This document shows, in pieces, positions 34,906 through 43,126 of a stretch of 46,876 nucleotides of DNA (position 1 is the first letter of the stretch; each line of letters begins with the position of its first letter). Position numbers and translations under genes: made by a program. The notes below the pieces were generated by a model that saw only the letters and a program-made list of their open reading frames with translations, was not told where the DNA came from and did no database searches. This DNA comes from an uncultured Blautia sp. (GTDB taxonomy: Bacteria; Bacillota; Clostridia; Lachnospirales; Lachnospiraceae), in NCBI GenBank assembly GCA_934408705.1, contig CAKRVL010000012.1, positions 1 through 46,876 on the forward strand. The letters are read 5' to 3'.

Positions 34906-35469
34906 ATGGCGGAGACAGGCAGACATACAAACACAACGTTCAGAAGAAGAACTCCACAGAAGCAGAGCATGTATGTTGACGGCAACACTGTCCGGAAGGT
35001 ACAGGAAGTCCCTGAACGCAGAGAATACCGTCAGCCGGAGCATTCAGTTCGCAAAAATAAAACGACGCCGGAAGCGGCACCAGTGCAGCAGAATCATCAG
35101 AGCAAGCCGCTTAGTAAGGCTGCCCGGAGAAATCGTGCAAAAGCCAGCAATATGAATCGTAATTTTGCCATATTCCTGGCTGCCCTTGGTATTATCATTG
35201 TTTTTTGCAGTATTAATTACCTGAAATTAAAAACAGAATGCACCAGTAAGAGAAATCAGCTTGCAACTCTTGAATCACAGCTGGCTGAGTTAAAGGAAGA
35301 TAACGATGCCTATGAGAGTCAGGTGACTTCAAGTGTTGACCTTGAAAGAATACGGAAAATTGCCATTGGTCGCCTTGGAATGAAATATCCAAGCAATCAG
35401 CAGACAGAAACCTACACTACTGAGGGTGGCAGCTATGTAAGGCAATATCAGGATGTAACCGGGAAGTAA
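34906..35469 (+). CDS. ftsL: FtsL/DivIC-like septum protein
   Basis: 187 residues. A long, basic, proline-containing cytoplasmic N-terminus (1-85) leads to one membrane segment (86-105), then a predicted coiled coil (107-142) and the conserved ERIRKIAIGRLGMKYPS stretch. Position between rsmH and the PBP genes and this architecture identify FtsL, a bitopic divisome protein that links FtsQ/DivIB with the septal synthase. The cytoplasmic part is longer than in Bacillus FtsL. Confidence 0.88.
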   Translation: MAETGRHTNTTFRRRTPQKQSMYVDGNTVRKVQEVPERREYRQPEHSVRKNKTTPEAAPVQQNHQSKPLSKAARRNRAKASNMNRNFAIFLAALGIIIVFCSINYLKLKTECTSKRNQLATLESQLAELKEDNDAYESQVTSSVDLERIRKIAIGRLGMKYPSNQQTETYTTEGGSYVRQYQDVTGK

Positions 35470-35491
35470 AGGTGAGAAGGCAGGTGTTTGA

Positions 35492-37741
35492 TTGAGTACT
35501 TCAAGGAAAAGAATAAAAAGAAAACCTATCAGAAAAATAAATCACATTATGAAAAATAAGCTGTCAATACTCTTTCTTTGCGTATTGGGAGCTTTAGTCG
35601 TTTTATTGGGAGTTATTACTTACATTAATTCCCAGAGTGGTGACAAGTATAAGAAGCAGGTGTTAAGCCAGGCTCAGCAGAAATACCAGAACCGTACAAT
35701 GCCAGCCAAAAGAGGAAGCATTTATGACCGAAATGGTAATGTTCTTGCAACTAGCAACAAGGTGTATAATGTTGTACTGGATTGTAAGGCAGTAAATGCT
35801 GATGAAGATTACATGGATCCCACAGTAAATGCGCTGGTGGAAATATTTGGTCTGGATGAAGGTACGCTTCGAACCAAGCTGACTGCAGAGGAAACCCGTG
35901 AGAGTCAGTACCAGATTGTAAAGAAGCAGGTTTCCATGGATGATAAAAAGGCCTTTGAGGATTTCTGTAGCGTATCGGAGGAAGCAGGTCTGTCACAGGA
36001 GGAGATTAAAGAAAAAAATAATATACAGGGTGTATGGTTTGAAGAGGATTATCTTCGCGTGTATCCATACAATGAACTGGCCTGTGATACTCTTGGATTC
36101 ACCTTTTCCAGAGATACAGCAGATTATGGAATTGAAGGCTATTATAATAGCAGCCTGACCGGTACTGATGGGCGTCAGTACGGCTATTTCAATGATGATT
36201 CCAATGTGGAGCAGACTATTATCGAAGCTTCTGATGGAAACAGTCTGGATCTTAGCCTTGATCTTGGAACACAGCAGATTGTGGAAAAATGGGTAAATGC
36301 CTTTAAGGAATCTACAGGTGCCAAGAACATTGGTGTTATTGTGGAAGATCCGGCAACCGGCGAAATACTTGCCATGGATGGTGGTGACCGATACGATCTG
36401 AATGATCCCCGGGATCTTTCTTCCCTGTACTCATCTGATGAAATTGCAGCCATGAATGACAGTGATACCATGGATGCTTTAAGTGCTATGTGGAATAATT
36501 TCTGTGTTACAGATATATATGAGCCGGGATCGGTTGTGAAGCCCATTGTTATGGCTGCCGCACTGGAGCAGGGGAAAATATCTACAAGTGATACTTTCTA
36601 TTGTGACGGTTTCCAGAATTTCGGTGTGCCGGGAAATATGACCACCATCAAATGTGCAAATATTTACGGACACGGAATGGAAACCCTTGCGGAAGTAATC
36701 GCAAACTCCTGTAACGATGCCATGATGCAGATTGGTGCAAAGATGGGAGTTGAGAATTTTCTGAAAGCACAGAGTACCTTTAATTTTGGAAGCCGTACCG
36801 GAATCGATCTTCCCAACGAGGGATATGGTATTATGCATACCGTTGACTCCATGCATGAGACAGAGCTTGCCTGTTCTGCCTTTGGACAGGGCTTCAGCTG
36901 TACTATGATCCAGGAAATTAATGCAATGTGCTCTGTTATTAATGGAGGCTATTATTATCAGCCCCATCTGGTAACGAAGATTAAGGATGCCAGTGGCGCA
37001 ACCATAAAAACAATCAGTCCGCTGCTTCAGAAGCAGACCATTTCTTCCAGTATTTCTGCTGATATCAGAAGCTATATGCATGCCAGTGTAGAGCAGGGTA
37101 CCAGTATGACATCTAAGGTACAGGGCTACAGTTCAGGTGGTAAAACAGGAACTGCGGAGAAATTTCCTCGTGGAAACGGTAAATACGTGGTTTCCTTTAT
37201 CGGATTTGCCCCGGTTGATGATCCGCAGGTTCTGATCTATGTGGTAATTGACGAGCCAAATGTAGAGGATCAGGCCAGCAGTATTTATCCTCAGTATGTA
37301 GCACAGGCAATTCTTTCAGAGCTTTTGCCATATATGAATATCCAGCCTGATGAGTCCACGGATGGAACCATTCCGGAGACAGAGCTTTGGGAGGATTTTA
37401 GCGGTCATGTAAATACCATAACAGATAGCCAGATTGATGAAAACGGAAATCTGGTAGATGGAGATGGCAATTTGATAGACTGGGATGGCAATCGTATTGA
37501 CGAAAATGGGTATCTTCTGAATAACGATGGAAGCTATCAGATGAATGAAAACGGGGAATATATCAAATCTACCAATCTGGAAGGAATCGGAGAGACTTAC
37601 AGTGGCTCAGCGGGAGAAGTACTTCCGGAGGCTGTATCTGATACCAATGTGCCAGGTCCGCCAGAGGATAATACGGATCCTATGGATGACAATAATATGG
37701 AAAGCGAAGGTCTGACTAATGAAGAGGCCGGATTAGACTAA
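35492..37741 (+). CDS. Class B penicillin-binding protein (FtsI/PbpB type) with a repeat-containing tail
   Basis: 749 residues. A short basic cytoplasmic end, one membrane segment (about 25-45), the PBP dimerisation domain (RGSIYDRNGNVLATS), then the transpeptidase with SxxK (Ser347-VVK350), an SCND motif and KTG at 551-553 (SGGKTGTAEK). It should be the main septal transpeptidase. The last 110 residues are acidic and hold a seven-residue repeat of the DENGNLV/DGDGNLI kind (about 649-690). The chosen start is TTG 35492 with AGGTG 5 bases upstream; no ATG fits without losing the basic N-terminus. Confidence 0.92.
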   Translation: MSTSRKRIKRKPIRKINHIMKNKLSILFLCVLGALVVLLGVITYINSQSGDKYKKQVLSQAQQKYQNRTMPAKRGSIYDRNGNVLATSNKVYNVVLDCKAVNADEDYMDPTVNALVEIFGLDEGTLRTKLTAEETRESQYQIVKKQVSMDDKKAFEDFCSVSEEAGLSQEEIKEKNNIQGVWFEEDYLRVYPYNELACDTLGFTFSRDTADYGIEGYYNSSLTGTDGRQYGYFNDDSNVEQTIIEASDGNSLDLSLDLGTQQIVEKWVNAFKESTGAKNIGVIVEDPATGEILAMDGGDRYDLNDPRDLSSLYSSDEIAAMNDSDTMDALSAMWNNFCVTDIYEPGSVVKPIVMAAALEQGKISTSDTFYCDGFQNFGVPGNMTTIKCANIYGHGMETLAEVIANSCNDAMMQIGAKMGVENFLKAQSTFNFGSRTGIDLPNEGYGIMHTVDSMHETELACSAFGQGFSCTMIQEINAMCSVINGGYYYQPHLVTKIKDASGATIKTISPLLQKQTISSSISADIRSYMHASVEQGTSMTSKVQGYSSGGKTGTAEKFPRGNGKYVVSFIGFAPVDDPQVLIYVVIDEPNVEDQASSIYPQYVAQAILSELLPYMNIQPDESTDGTIPETELWEDFSGHVNTITDSQIDENGNLVDGDGNLIDWDGNRIDENGYLLNNDGSYQMNENGEYIKSTNLEGIGETYSGSAGEVLPEAVSDTNVPGPPEDNTDPMDDNNMESEGLTNEEAGLD

Positions 37742-37757
37742 AGCTGCATTATACATA

Positions 37758-37812
37758 CCCTCACCAGGGATTATCATATATTATTTATGATAATTTCGGT
37801 GGGGGCTTTTTT
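37758..37812 (+). terminator. Attenuator-like hairpin containing the spoVD ribosome binding site
   Basis: CCCTCACC (37758-37765) pairs with GGTGGGGG (37798-37805) with one G-U. ATTATCATA (37770-37778) pairs perfectly with TATGATAAT (37786-37794) inside. C and T6 (37807-37812) follow and directly touch the ATG at 37813. GGTGGGGG is also the only plausible ribosome binding site of that gene, 7 bases before its start. Confidence 0.8.
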
Positions 37813-39543
37813 ATGAAAAAAACGATGACTTTTCACAGGAAAAAAATATGGCTGGTTTTTATTTTATGTGCACTGATGCTTTTGGGACTTATGGGAAGAC
37901 TGGTTTATCTGATGGGGTTCCGGTCAGATTACTATTATAAGAAGGCAGAGGCACTTCATGAAAGGGAACGTTCTATTAAGGCTGCAAGAGGGCTGATTCT
38001 TGATGCAAAGGGGCGTGTGCTTGCTGATAATAAGACAGTGTGTACCATTTCTGTAATACACAGCCAGATCAGGGAACCGGAAAAAGTGATCAGACTTTTG
38101 AGCAAGGCACTGGATATGGATACTGCCGCTGTGCGTAAAAAAGTTGAAAAAGTATCTTCAATTGAAAGAATTAAAACAAATGTGGAAAAAACTGTGGGGG
38201 ATGTAATACGTGGCTATGGTCTGGCTGGGGTAAAGGTGGATGAGGATTACAAACGATATTATCCCTACGGTTCTCTGGCATCCAAGGTGTTGGGCTTCAC
38301 CGGTGGGGATAATCAAGGCATAATAGGACTGGAGGTAAAATATGAAGAAATCCTGAAAGGCCAGGAGGGAAAAATCCTGACTACAACAGATGCCAGAGGA
38401 GTAGAGCTTGATCAGATGGGAGAGAGCCGCGTAGATCCGTTGCCAGGAAAAAATCTGAAGCTTAGTCTGGATGTGGATCTTCAGCAATATGCCCAGCAGG
38501 CGGCAATTAAGGTAATGGAGGAAAAACAGGCTGACCGGGTTTCTATACTTCTTATGAATCCTCAGAATGGGGAAATATATGTATGCGTAAATGTGCCGGA
38601 ATTCAATCTGAACGATCCCTTCACCCTGAATTTTGAAACAGATACAATGGAGCTTACTGAAAAGAAAAAACAGGAGCTTTTGAATCAGATGTGGAGAAAT
38701 CCCTGTCTGAACGATACCTATGAGCCTGGTTCTACTTTTAAGATCATCACGATGTCAGCCGGGCTGGAGGCAGGAGTAGTGTCAGTGAATGATGGGTTTT
38801 ACTGTCCGGGCTATAAACTGGTAGATGACAGGCGGATCCATTGTGCCAGGCGGACCGGACATGGTTCCCAGAGCTTTGTGGAGGGCGCCTGCAATTCCTG
38901 CAATCCGGTTTTCATAGAGGTGGGACTGCGCCTTGGTGTGGAAAGATATTGTCATTATTTCAAACAGTTCGGACTTTTGAAAAAAACCGGAGTAGATCTG
39001 CCGGGAGAGGCAGGAACTATTATGCATAAGATGGAAAATATGGGAAATGTGGAGCTGGCAACAGTAGCTTTTGGCCAGTCCTTTCAGATCACGCCTATCC
39101 AGCTGGCAACTACAGTAAGTTCTCTGATAAATGGCGGCAGAAGAATCACACCTCATTTCGGAGTATCTGTGTTAAGCAGTGATGGAAATCGCGGCTGGAG
39201 CCTGGAATACCAGGTGGAAGAGGGAATTGTTTCAGAAAAGACATCAGAAACGGTACGGGAGATTCTGGAGAAAGTAGTGTCCCAGGGATCTGGAAAAAAT
39301 GCCCATATTGAAGGATATACAGTGGGTGGGAAAACAGCTACATCCCAGACACTGCCCAGAAGTGCCAATCGGTACATTTCTTCTTTTCTGGGGTTCATGC
39401 CTGCTGAAAATCCTACGATTCTGGGACTTTGTATTATCCATGATCCACAGGGGGTGTATTATGGCGGAACTATTGCTGCGCCTGTGATAAAGAATATTTT
39501 TGAAGCTGTGATTAATCGCAATGAAAACCAACCTATGGGTTGA
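37813..39543 (+). CDS. spoVD: Class B penicillin-binding protein, SpoVD-like
   Basis: 576 residues. One N-terminal membrane segment (about 12-34), the PBP dimerisation domain (RSIKAARGLILDAKGRVLAD) and a transpeptidase domain with SxxK at Ser307-TFK310 and SCN at 362-364. The third motif reads KTA (507-509, GGKTATSQ) in place of KTG. There is no C-terminal PASTA domain, which Bacillus SpoVD has. A second class B PBP between the septal PBP and mraY occupies the spoVD position of Bacillus; SpoVD makes spore cortex. A separate vegetative role is equally possible. Its expression may be set apart by the hairpin directly before the ATG. Confidence 0.85.
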   Translation: MKKTMTFHRKKIWLVFILCALMLLGLMGRLVYLMGFRSDYYYKKAEALHERERSIKAARGLILDAKGRVLADNKTVCTISVIHSQIREPEKVIRLLSKALDMDTAAVRKKVEKVSSIERIKTNVEKTVGDVIRGYGLAGVKVDEDYKRYYPYGSLASKVLGFTGGDNQGIIGLEVKYEEILKGQEGKILTTTDARGVELDQMGESRVDPLPGKNLKLSLDVDLQQYAQQAAIKVMEEKQADRVSILLMNPQNGEIYVCVNVPEFNLNDPFTLNFETDTMELTEKKKQELLNQMWRNPCLNDTYEPGSTFKIITMSAGLEAGVVSVNDGFYCPGYKLVDDRRIHCARRTGHGSQSFVEGACNSCNPVFIEVGLRLGVERYCHYFKQFGLLKKTGVDLPGEAGTIMHKMENMGNVELATVAFGQSFQITPIQLATTVSSLINGGRRITPHFGVSVLSSDGNRGWSLEYQVEEGIVSEKTSETVREILEKVVSQGSGKNAHIEGYTVGGKTATSQTLPRSANRYISSFLGFMPAENPTILGLCIIHDPQGVYYGGTIAAPVIKNIFEAVINRNENQPMG

Positions 39544-39568
39544 TAAATAAGGGGAAAAGCTTTATACT
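39540..39568 (+). promoter_or_regulatory. Internal promoter before mraY
   Basis: TTGATA (39540-39545), overlapping the stop of the preceding gene, 17 bases, TATACT (39563-39568). It would allow mraY and ftsW to be made independently of the attenuator at 37758. Confidence 0.65.
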
Positions 39569-39641
39569 ATAAGGTGATATGGTCGATAGGCGACATGTCC
39601 GTTTAGATTGAAAAAAACGAAAGAGTTAATGAGGTGTGAGG

Positions 39642-40598
39642 ATGGAATTTCATATTGTGATCCCAGTGCTGATTTCATTTGCAATCAGTGCAGTATTAGG
39701 ACCTGTTATCATTCCTTTTTTGCGTAAGCTGAAAATGGGACAGACAGAGAGAACAGAGGGCGTGCAGTCCCATCTGAAAAAGGCAGGAACTCCTACCATG
39801 GGTGGTGTGATCTTTTTGATATCTACAATTATTACATCACTGTTTTATGTGAAGGATTATCCGAAGATCATTCCGGTGCTGTTTCTGACGTTGGGCTTTG
39901 GATTGATCGGTTTTCTGGATGATTATCTGAAGGTTGTTTTGAGACGGTCTGATGGTCTGCTTCCATGGCAGAAATTTCTGCTTCAGGTGGTGGTAACCGG
40001 TATTTTTACCTTTTATTTGCTGAAATATACAGATGTATCCCTGACCATGCGCATTCCGTTCTGGGGTGGACATTATCTGAATCTGGGATGGCTGGCTGTG
40101 CCGGTGCTGTTTTTTGCAGTGATCGGAACAGTCAATGGTGTAAACTTTACGGATGGTGTGGATGGGCTTGCTACCAGCGTTACATTGATAGTAGCTGTCT
40201 TTTTCACAGTTGTATCCATTGGAACCCAGTCTGGCATTGAGCCGGTCACCTGTGCGGTTATCGGTGGTCTGATGGGATTTTTGCTTTATAATGTATATCC
40301 AGCCAGTGTATTTATGGGAGATACAGGATCCCTGGCTCTTGGCGGGTTTGTGGCTGGTGTGGCTTACATGCTGCAGATGCCTTTGTTTATTCTGATCGTA
40401 GGTCTTATTTATCTGGTCGAGGTGCTTTCTGTTATGATCCAGGTAACTTACTTTAAGGCTACACATGGCAAGCGTATTTTCAAAATGGCACCGATCCATC
40501 ATCATTTTGAGCTTTGTGGCTGGTCGGAAACAAGAGTGGTTGCGGTGTTTACCATTGTTACCACAATTATGTGCCTGATAGGACTTCTGGCATTATAA
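39642..40598 (+). CDS. mraY: Phospho-N-acetylmuramoyl-pentapeptide-transferase
   Basis: Makes lipid I by moving phospho-MurNAc-pentapeptide to undecaprenyl phosphate. 318 residues with about ten membrane segments. Catalytic motifs are GTPTMGGVIFL, GFLDDYLKVV, NFTDGVDGLAT and MGDTGSLALGG, and the late HHHFELCGWSE histidine loop. ATG 39642 has AGGTG 5 bases upstream; an in-frame GTG six bases earlier is less likely. Confidence 0.97.
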   Translation: MEFHIVIPVLISFAISAVLGPVIIPFLRKLKMGQTERTEGVQSHLKKAGTPTMGGVIFLISTIITSLFYVKDYPKIIPVLFLTLGFGLIGFLDDYLKVVLRRSDGLLPWQKFLLQVVVTGIFTFYLLKYTDVSLTMRIPFWGGHYLNLGWLAVPVLFFAVIGTVNGVNFTDGVDGLATSVTLIVAVFFTVVSIGTQSGIEPVTCAVIGGLMGFLLYNVYPASVFMGDTGSLALGGFVAGVAYMLQMPLFILIVGLIYLVEVLSVMIQVTYFKATHGKRIFKMAPIHHHFELCGWSETRVVAVFTIVTTIMCLIGLLAL

Positions 40599-40607
40599 GG
40601 CTCATAC

Positions 40608-40634
40608 GAATAGAGCTGTATATGAATAGAGCTG
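40608..40634 (+). repeat. 11-base direct repeat between mraY and ftsW
   Basis: GAATAGAGCTG occurs at 40608-40618 and 40624-40634, spaced 16 bases apart, in the short gap where murD lies in many Firmicutes. Confidence 0.8.
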
Positions 40635-40687
40635 CAAAGAGTGGCATATGCTTTAATCAAGGTAAAGAATGCCGGGAGCAGACCTCT

Positions 40688-41785
40688 ATGATCCGTGAAC
40701 GAAATAAAGAAGGGAAAACAGATAGGATTTTATTGATTCTTGTACTGCTTCTGGCGGTATTTGGACTGGCTATGTTGTTTTCCATCAGTGAGTATAATGG
40801 CAGAGTACGTTTCGGCGACTCTGCCTATTATTTTAAAAAGCAGCTTTTTGCAACGGCTCTGGGACTTATGACTATGTACATAGTGGCAAATACGGATTAT
40901 CGTTATTTTGTAAGGCTGGCACCGGGGGCTTATCTTTTGTCTATGGGACTTTCCACAGCAGTGCTTCTGGTGGGGCAGGAGATTAATGGTTCAAAAAGAT
41001 GGTTGAATTTTGGTCCGCTATCTTTTCAGCCTTCAGAGTTTGCCAAGGTGGCAGTGATCCTGTTTCTTACCTGGCAGATTGCGGGGAGCAAAAAAGCTAC
41101 AGCTGGTTTCTGGTTTATGTGCAGGACCATGCTGACTCTTCTTCCTATTGTAGGACTGGTAGGCTCAAATAACTTAAGTACGGCTATCATAATTCTGGGA
41201 ATAGGTGTGGTGCTGATCTTTGTGTCAGATCCCGGATATGCCAGATTCATTGGACTGGGGGCTGGTGGAATTGGAGTGATCGCAGTGTTTCTGGCCGCAG
41301 AAAGCTATCGACTGGAGCGTCTTGCTATATGGCGGAATCCTGAGAAGTATGAAAAAGGTTTTCAAACTATTCAGGGACTTTATGCAATTGGAAGTGGCGG
41401 ACTTTTCGGGAGAGGCTTCGGCAGCAGTCTGCAGAAGCTTGGCTTCGTGCCAGAGGCTCAGAATGATATGATTTTTTCTATTATTTGTGAAGAAATGGGA
41501 CTGGTGGGAGCTTTTTTTCTTATAATTGTTTTTGGGCTTCTTATGTGGCGGCTGATGGTGATCGCCCTTCACTGCAAAAGGCTGGAAGGAACGCTGATCT
41601 GCAGCGGAATCATGAGCCATATGGCGATACAGGTGATTCTGAATATTGCAGTTGTGACAAATACTATTCCTAATACAGGGATTACACTTCCTTTTGTCAG
41701 CTATGGAGGTACCTCAGTAGTATTTCTTCTGGGGGAAATGGGGCTGGCGCTTAGTGTAAGCCAAAAGAGCAATGGCAGTAGTTGA
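40688..41785 (+). CDS. ftsW: FtsW/SpoVE-type septal peptidoglycan glycosyltransferase
   Basis: 365 residues of the SEDS family with about ten membrane segments. Family motifs are NGSKRWLNFGPLSFQPSE, the catalytic-loop region after YEKGFQTIQGLYAIGSGGLFGRG, and NTGITLPFVSYGGTS near the end. It polymerises lipid II together with a class B PBP; two PBP partners are encoded just upstream. ATG 40688 has GGGAG at 9 bases; the frame is open further upstream, inside mraY, but that stretch is not family-like. Confidence 0.95.
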   Translation: MIRERNKEGKTDRILLILVLLLAVFGLAMLFSISEYNGRVRFGDSAYYFKKQLFATALGLMTMYIVANTDYRYFVRLAPGAYLLSMGLSTAVLLVGQEINGSKRWLNFGPLSFQPSEFAKVAVILFLTWQIAGSKKATAGFWFMCRTMLTLLPIVGLVGSNNLSTAIIILGIGVVLIFVSDPGYARFIGLGAGGIGVIAVFLAAESYRLERLAIWRNPEKYEKGFQTIQGLYAIGSGGLFGRGFGSSLQKLGFVPEAQNDMIFSIICEEMGLVGAFFLIIVFGLLMWRLMVIALHCKRLEGTLICSGIMSHMAIQVILNIAVVTNTIPNTGITLPFVSYGGTSVVFLLGEMGLALSVSQKSNGSS

Positions 41786-41802
41786 ACGCTTTACTAGCCT
41801 GA

Positions 41803-41831
41803 TTCACAAGCTGGAAAAAAATGCATATTAT
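41803..41831 (+). promoter_or_regulatory. Internal promoter before murA-ftsQ
   Basis: TTCACA (41803-41808), 17 bases, TATTAT (41826-41831), about 30 bases before the murA start. Confidence 0.6.
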
Positions 41832-41863
41832 AGAAAGTAAGAGGCCCTGTAGGAGTGAAAGGC

Positions 41864-43123
41864 TTGAGTGACCGGATTTACATTGAGGGAGGACATCAGC
41901 TGAAGGGGAGTATTCGTATACAGGGATCGAAGAATGCAGCGCTGCCCATGATGGCAGCATCTCTTTTACATCGTGGAACCAGTGTACTAAAAGGATGTCC
42001 GCGAATCGCAGATGTTTTTTGTATGGAGGAAATTCTGCAAAATCTGGGCGCGGTGACCTGGTGGGAGGGGCATGACCTTTATCTGGATTGTACAAATGCA
42101 GATGGTTGTTCTGTGCCTTTTTCTTTTACAGGAAGAATGCGGTCATCGGTGATTCTGCTTGGTGCACTTCTTGGAAGAGCAGGAAAAGGACGTCTGGGAT
42201 ATCCTGGCGGGTGTGTTATCGGAAAAAGACCTATTGACATGCATCTTCTGGTATTGCGCAGTCTGGGAGCCATGATCACAGAGGATGGTGGAGTTCTGAC
42301 TGCAAAATGCGAAAAACTAAAAGGGACAATTGTCTCTTTTCCTAAAAGAAGTGTAGGAGCTACCCAGCAGGGAATTCTTGGGGCTGTGCTGGCATTGGGA
42401 GAGACTGTTCTTCAAAACTGTGCCTGTGAGCCGGAAATCCAGTGGCTTTGCCGGTATTTGCGCTCTATGGGTGCCTGTATCCAGGGGGAGGGTACTGACA
42501 GAATCAGTATTCAGGGGGTGGAAAGCTTAAATGCAGGCTGCATCCAGGTGCCGCCGGATCGTATTGCTGCCGGCACATATATCTGCGCAGCAGCTGTTAC
42601 CAAAAGTCAGATTATTCTGAATAATATTCCGGAGGGAGAACTGGAGTCCTTTCTGGAAGTATATCGGAAAATGGGTGGACAATATAAAGGTAACAGTGGT
42701 AAACTAATAGTCAATGGAAAAAATGTTCACAGTCCGGTAGAATTAATAGAGACTGGTGCCTATCCTGGTTTTCCCACGGATCTTCAATCTCAGATAATGG
42801 CAGTTCTGGCTACAATAAATGGCAGAAGCTGCATCAGGGAGAATATTTTTGAAGATCGTTATAAGGCAGCAGTGGAGCTTAGACGCATGGGTGCGGATAT
42901 ACGGATTTACGGCTGTGAGGCTGTGATTTATGGAGGAAGAAGACTTCAGGGAACTCATGTGAAGGCCAGGGAGCTGCGGGGCGGTGCTGCCCTGATACTG
43001 GGAGCACTTGCGGCAGAGGGCGTTACCGTGCTGGAAGGGTATTCCTATATACAGAGGGGCTACGAGCATATTTGCCAGGATTTAAAGCAGCTGGGAGCAG
43101 CAGTGAAAAGGATACAGGAATAA
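41864..43123 (+). CDS. murA: UDP-N-acetylglucosamine 1-carboxyvinyltransferase (MurA-type)
   Basis: First committed step of peptidoglycan precursor synthesis. About 419 residues. Key residues are Lys23-Asn24 in GSKNAALP, the PEP-reactive Cys117 in YPGGCVIGKRPIDMH (so fosfomycin-type inhibition is expected from family knowledge), YPGFPTDLQSQ and the late ELRGGAALI. TTG 41864 is preferred because AGGAG lies 8 bases upstream and the protein then begins MSDRIYIEGG; GTG 41855 is the alternative. It lies between ftsW and ftsQ, where murG and murB lie in Bacillus. Firmicutes often have two MurA copies, so this may be one of two. Confidence 0.92.
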   Translation: MSDRIYIEGGHQLKGSIRIQGSKNAALPMMAASLLHRGTSVLKGCPRIADVFCMEEILQNLGAVTWWEGHDLYLDCTNADGCSVPFSFTGRMRSSVILLGALLGRAGKGRLGYPGGCVIGKRPIDMHLLVLRSLGAMITEDGGVLTAKCEKLKGTIVSFPKRSVGATQQGILGAVLALGETVLQNCACEPEIQWLCRYLRSMGACIQGEGTDRISIQGVESLNAGCIQVPPDRIAAGTYICAAAVTKSQIILNNIPEGELESFLEVYRKMGGQYKGNSGKLIVNGKNVHSPVELIETGAYPGFPTDLQSQIMAVLATINGRSCIRENIFEDRYKAAVELRRMGADIRIYGCEAVIYGGRRLQGTHVKARELRGGAALILGALAAEGVTVLEGYSYIQRGYEHICQDLKQLGAAVKRIQE

Positions 43124-43126
43124 TAT

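Noticed and set aside
40514..40687. Upstream extension of ftsW, overlapping mraY
   Set aside because: Reads out-of-frame mraY sequence; the SEDS family start fits ATG 40688 with GGGAG at 9 bases.
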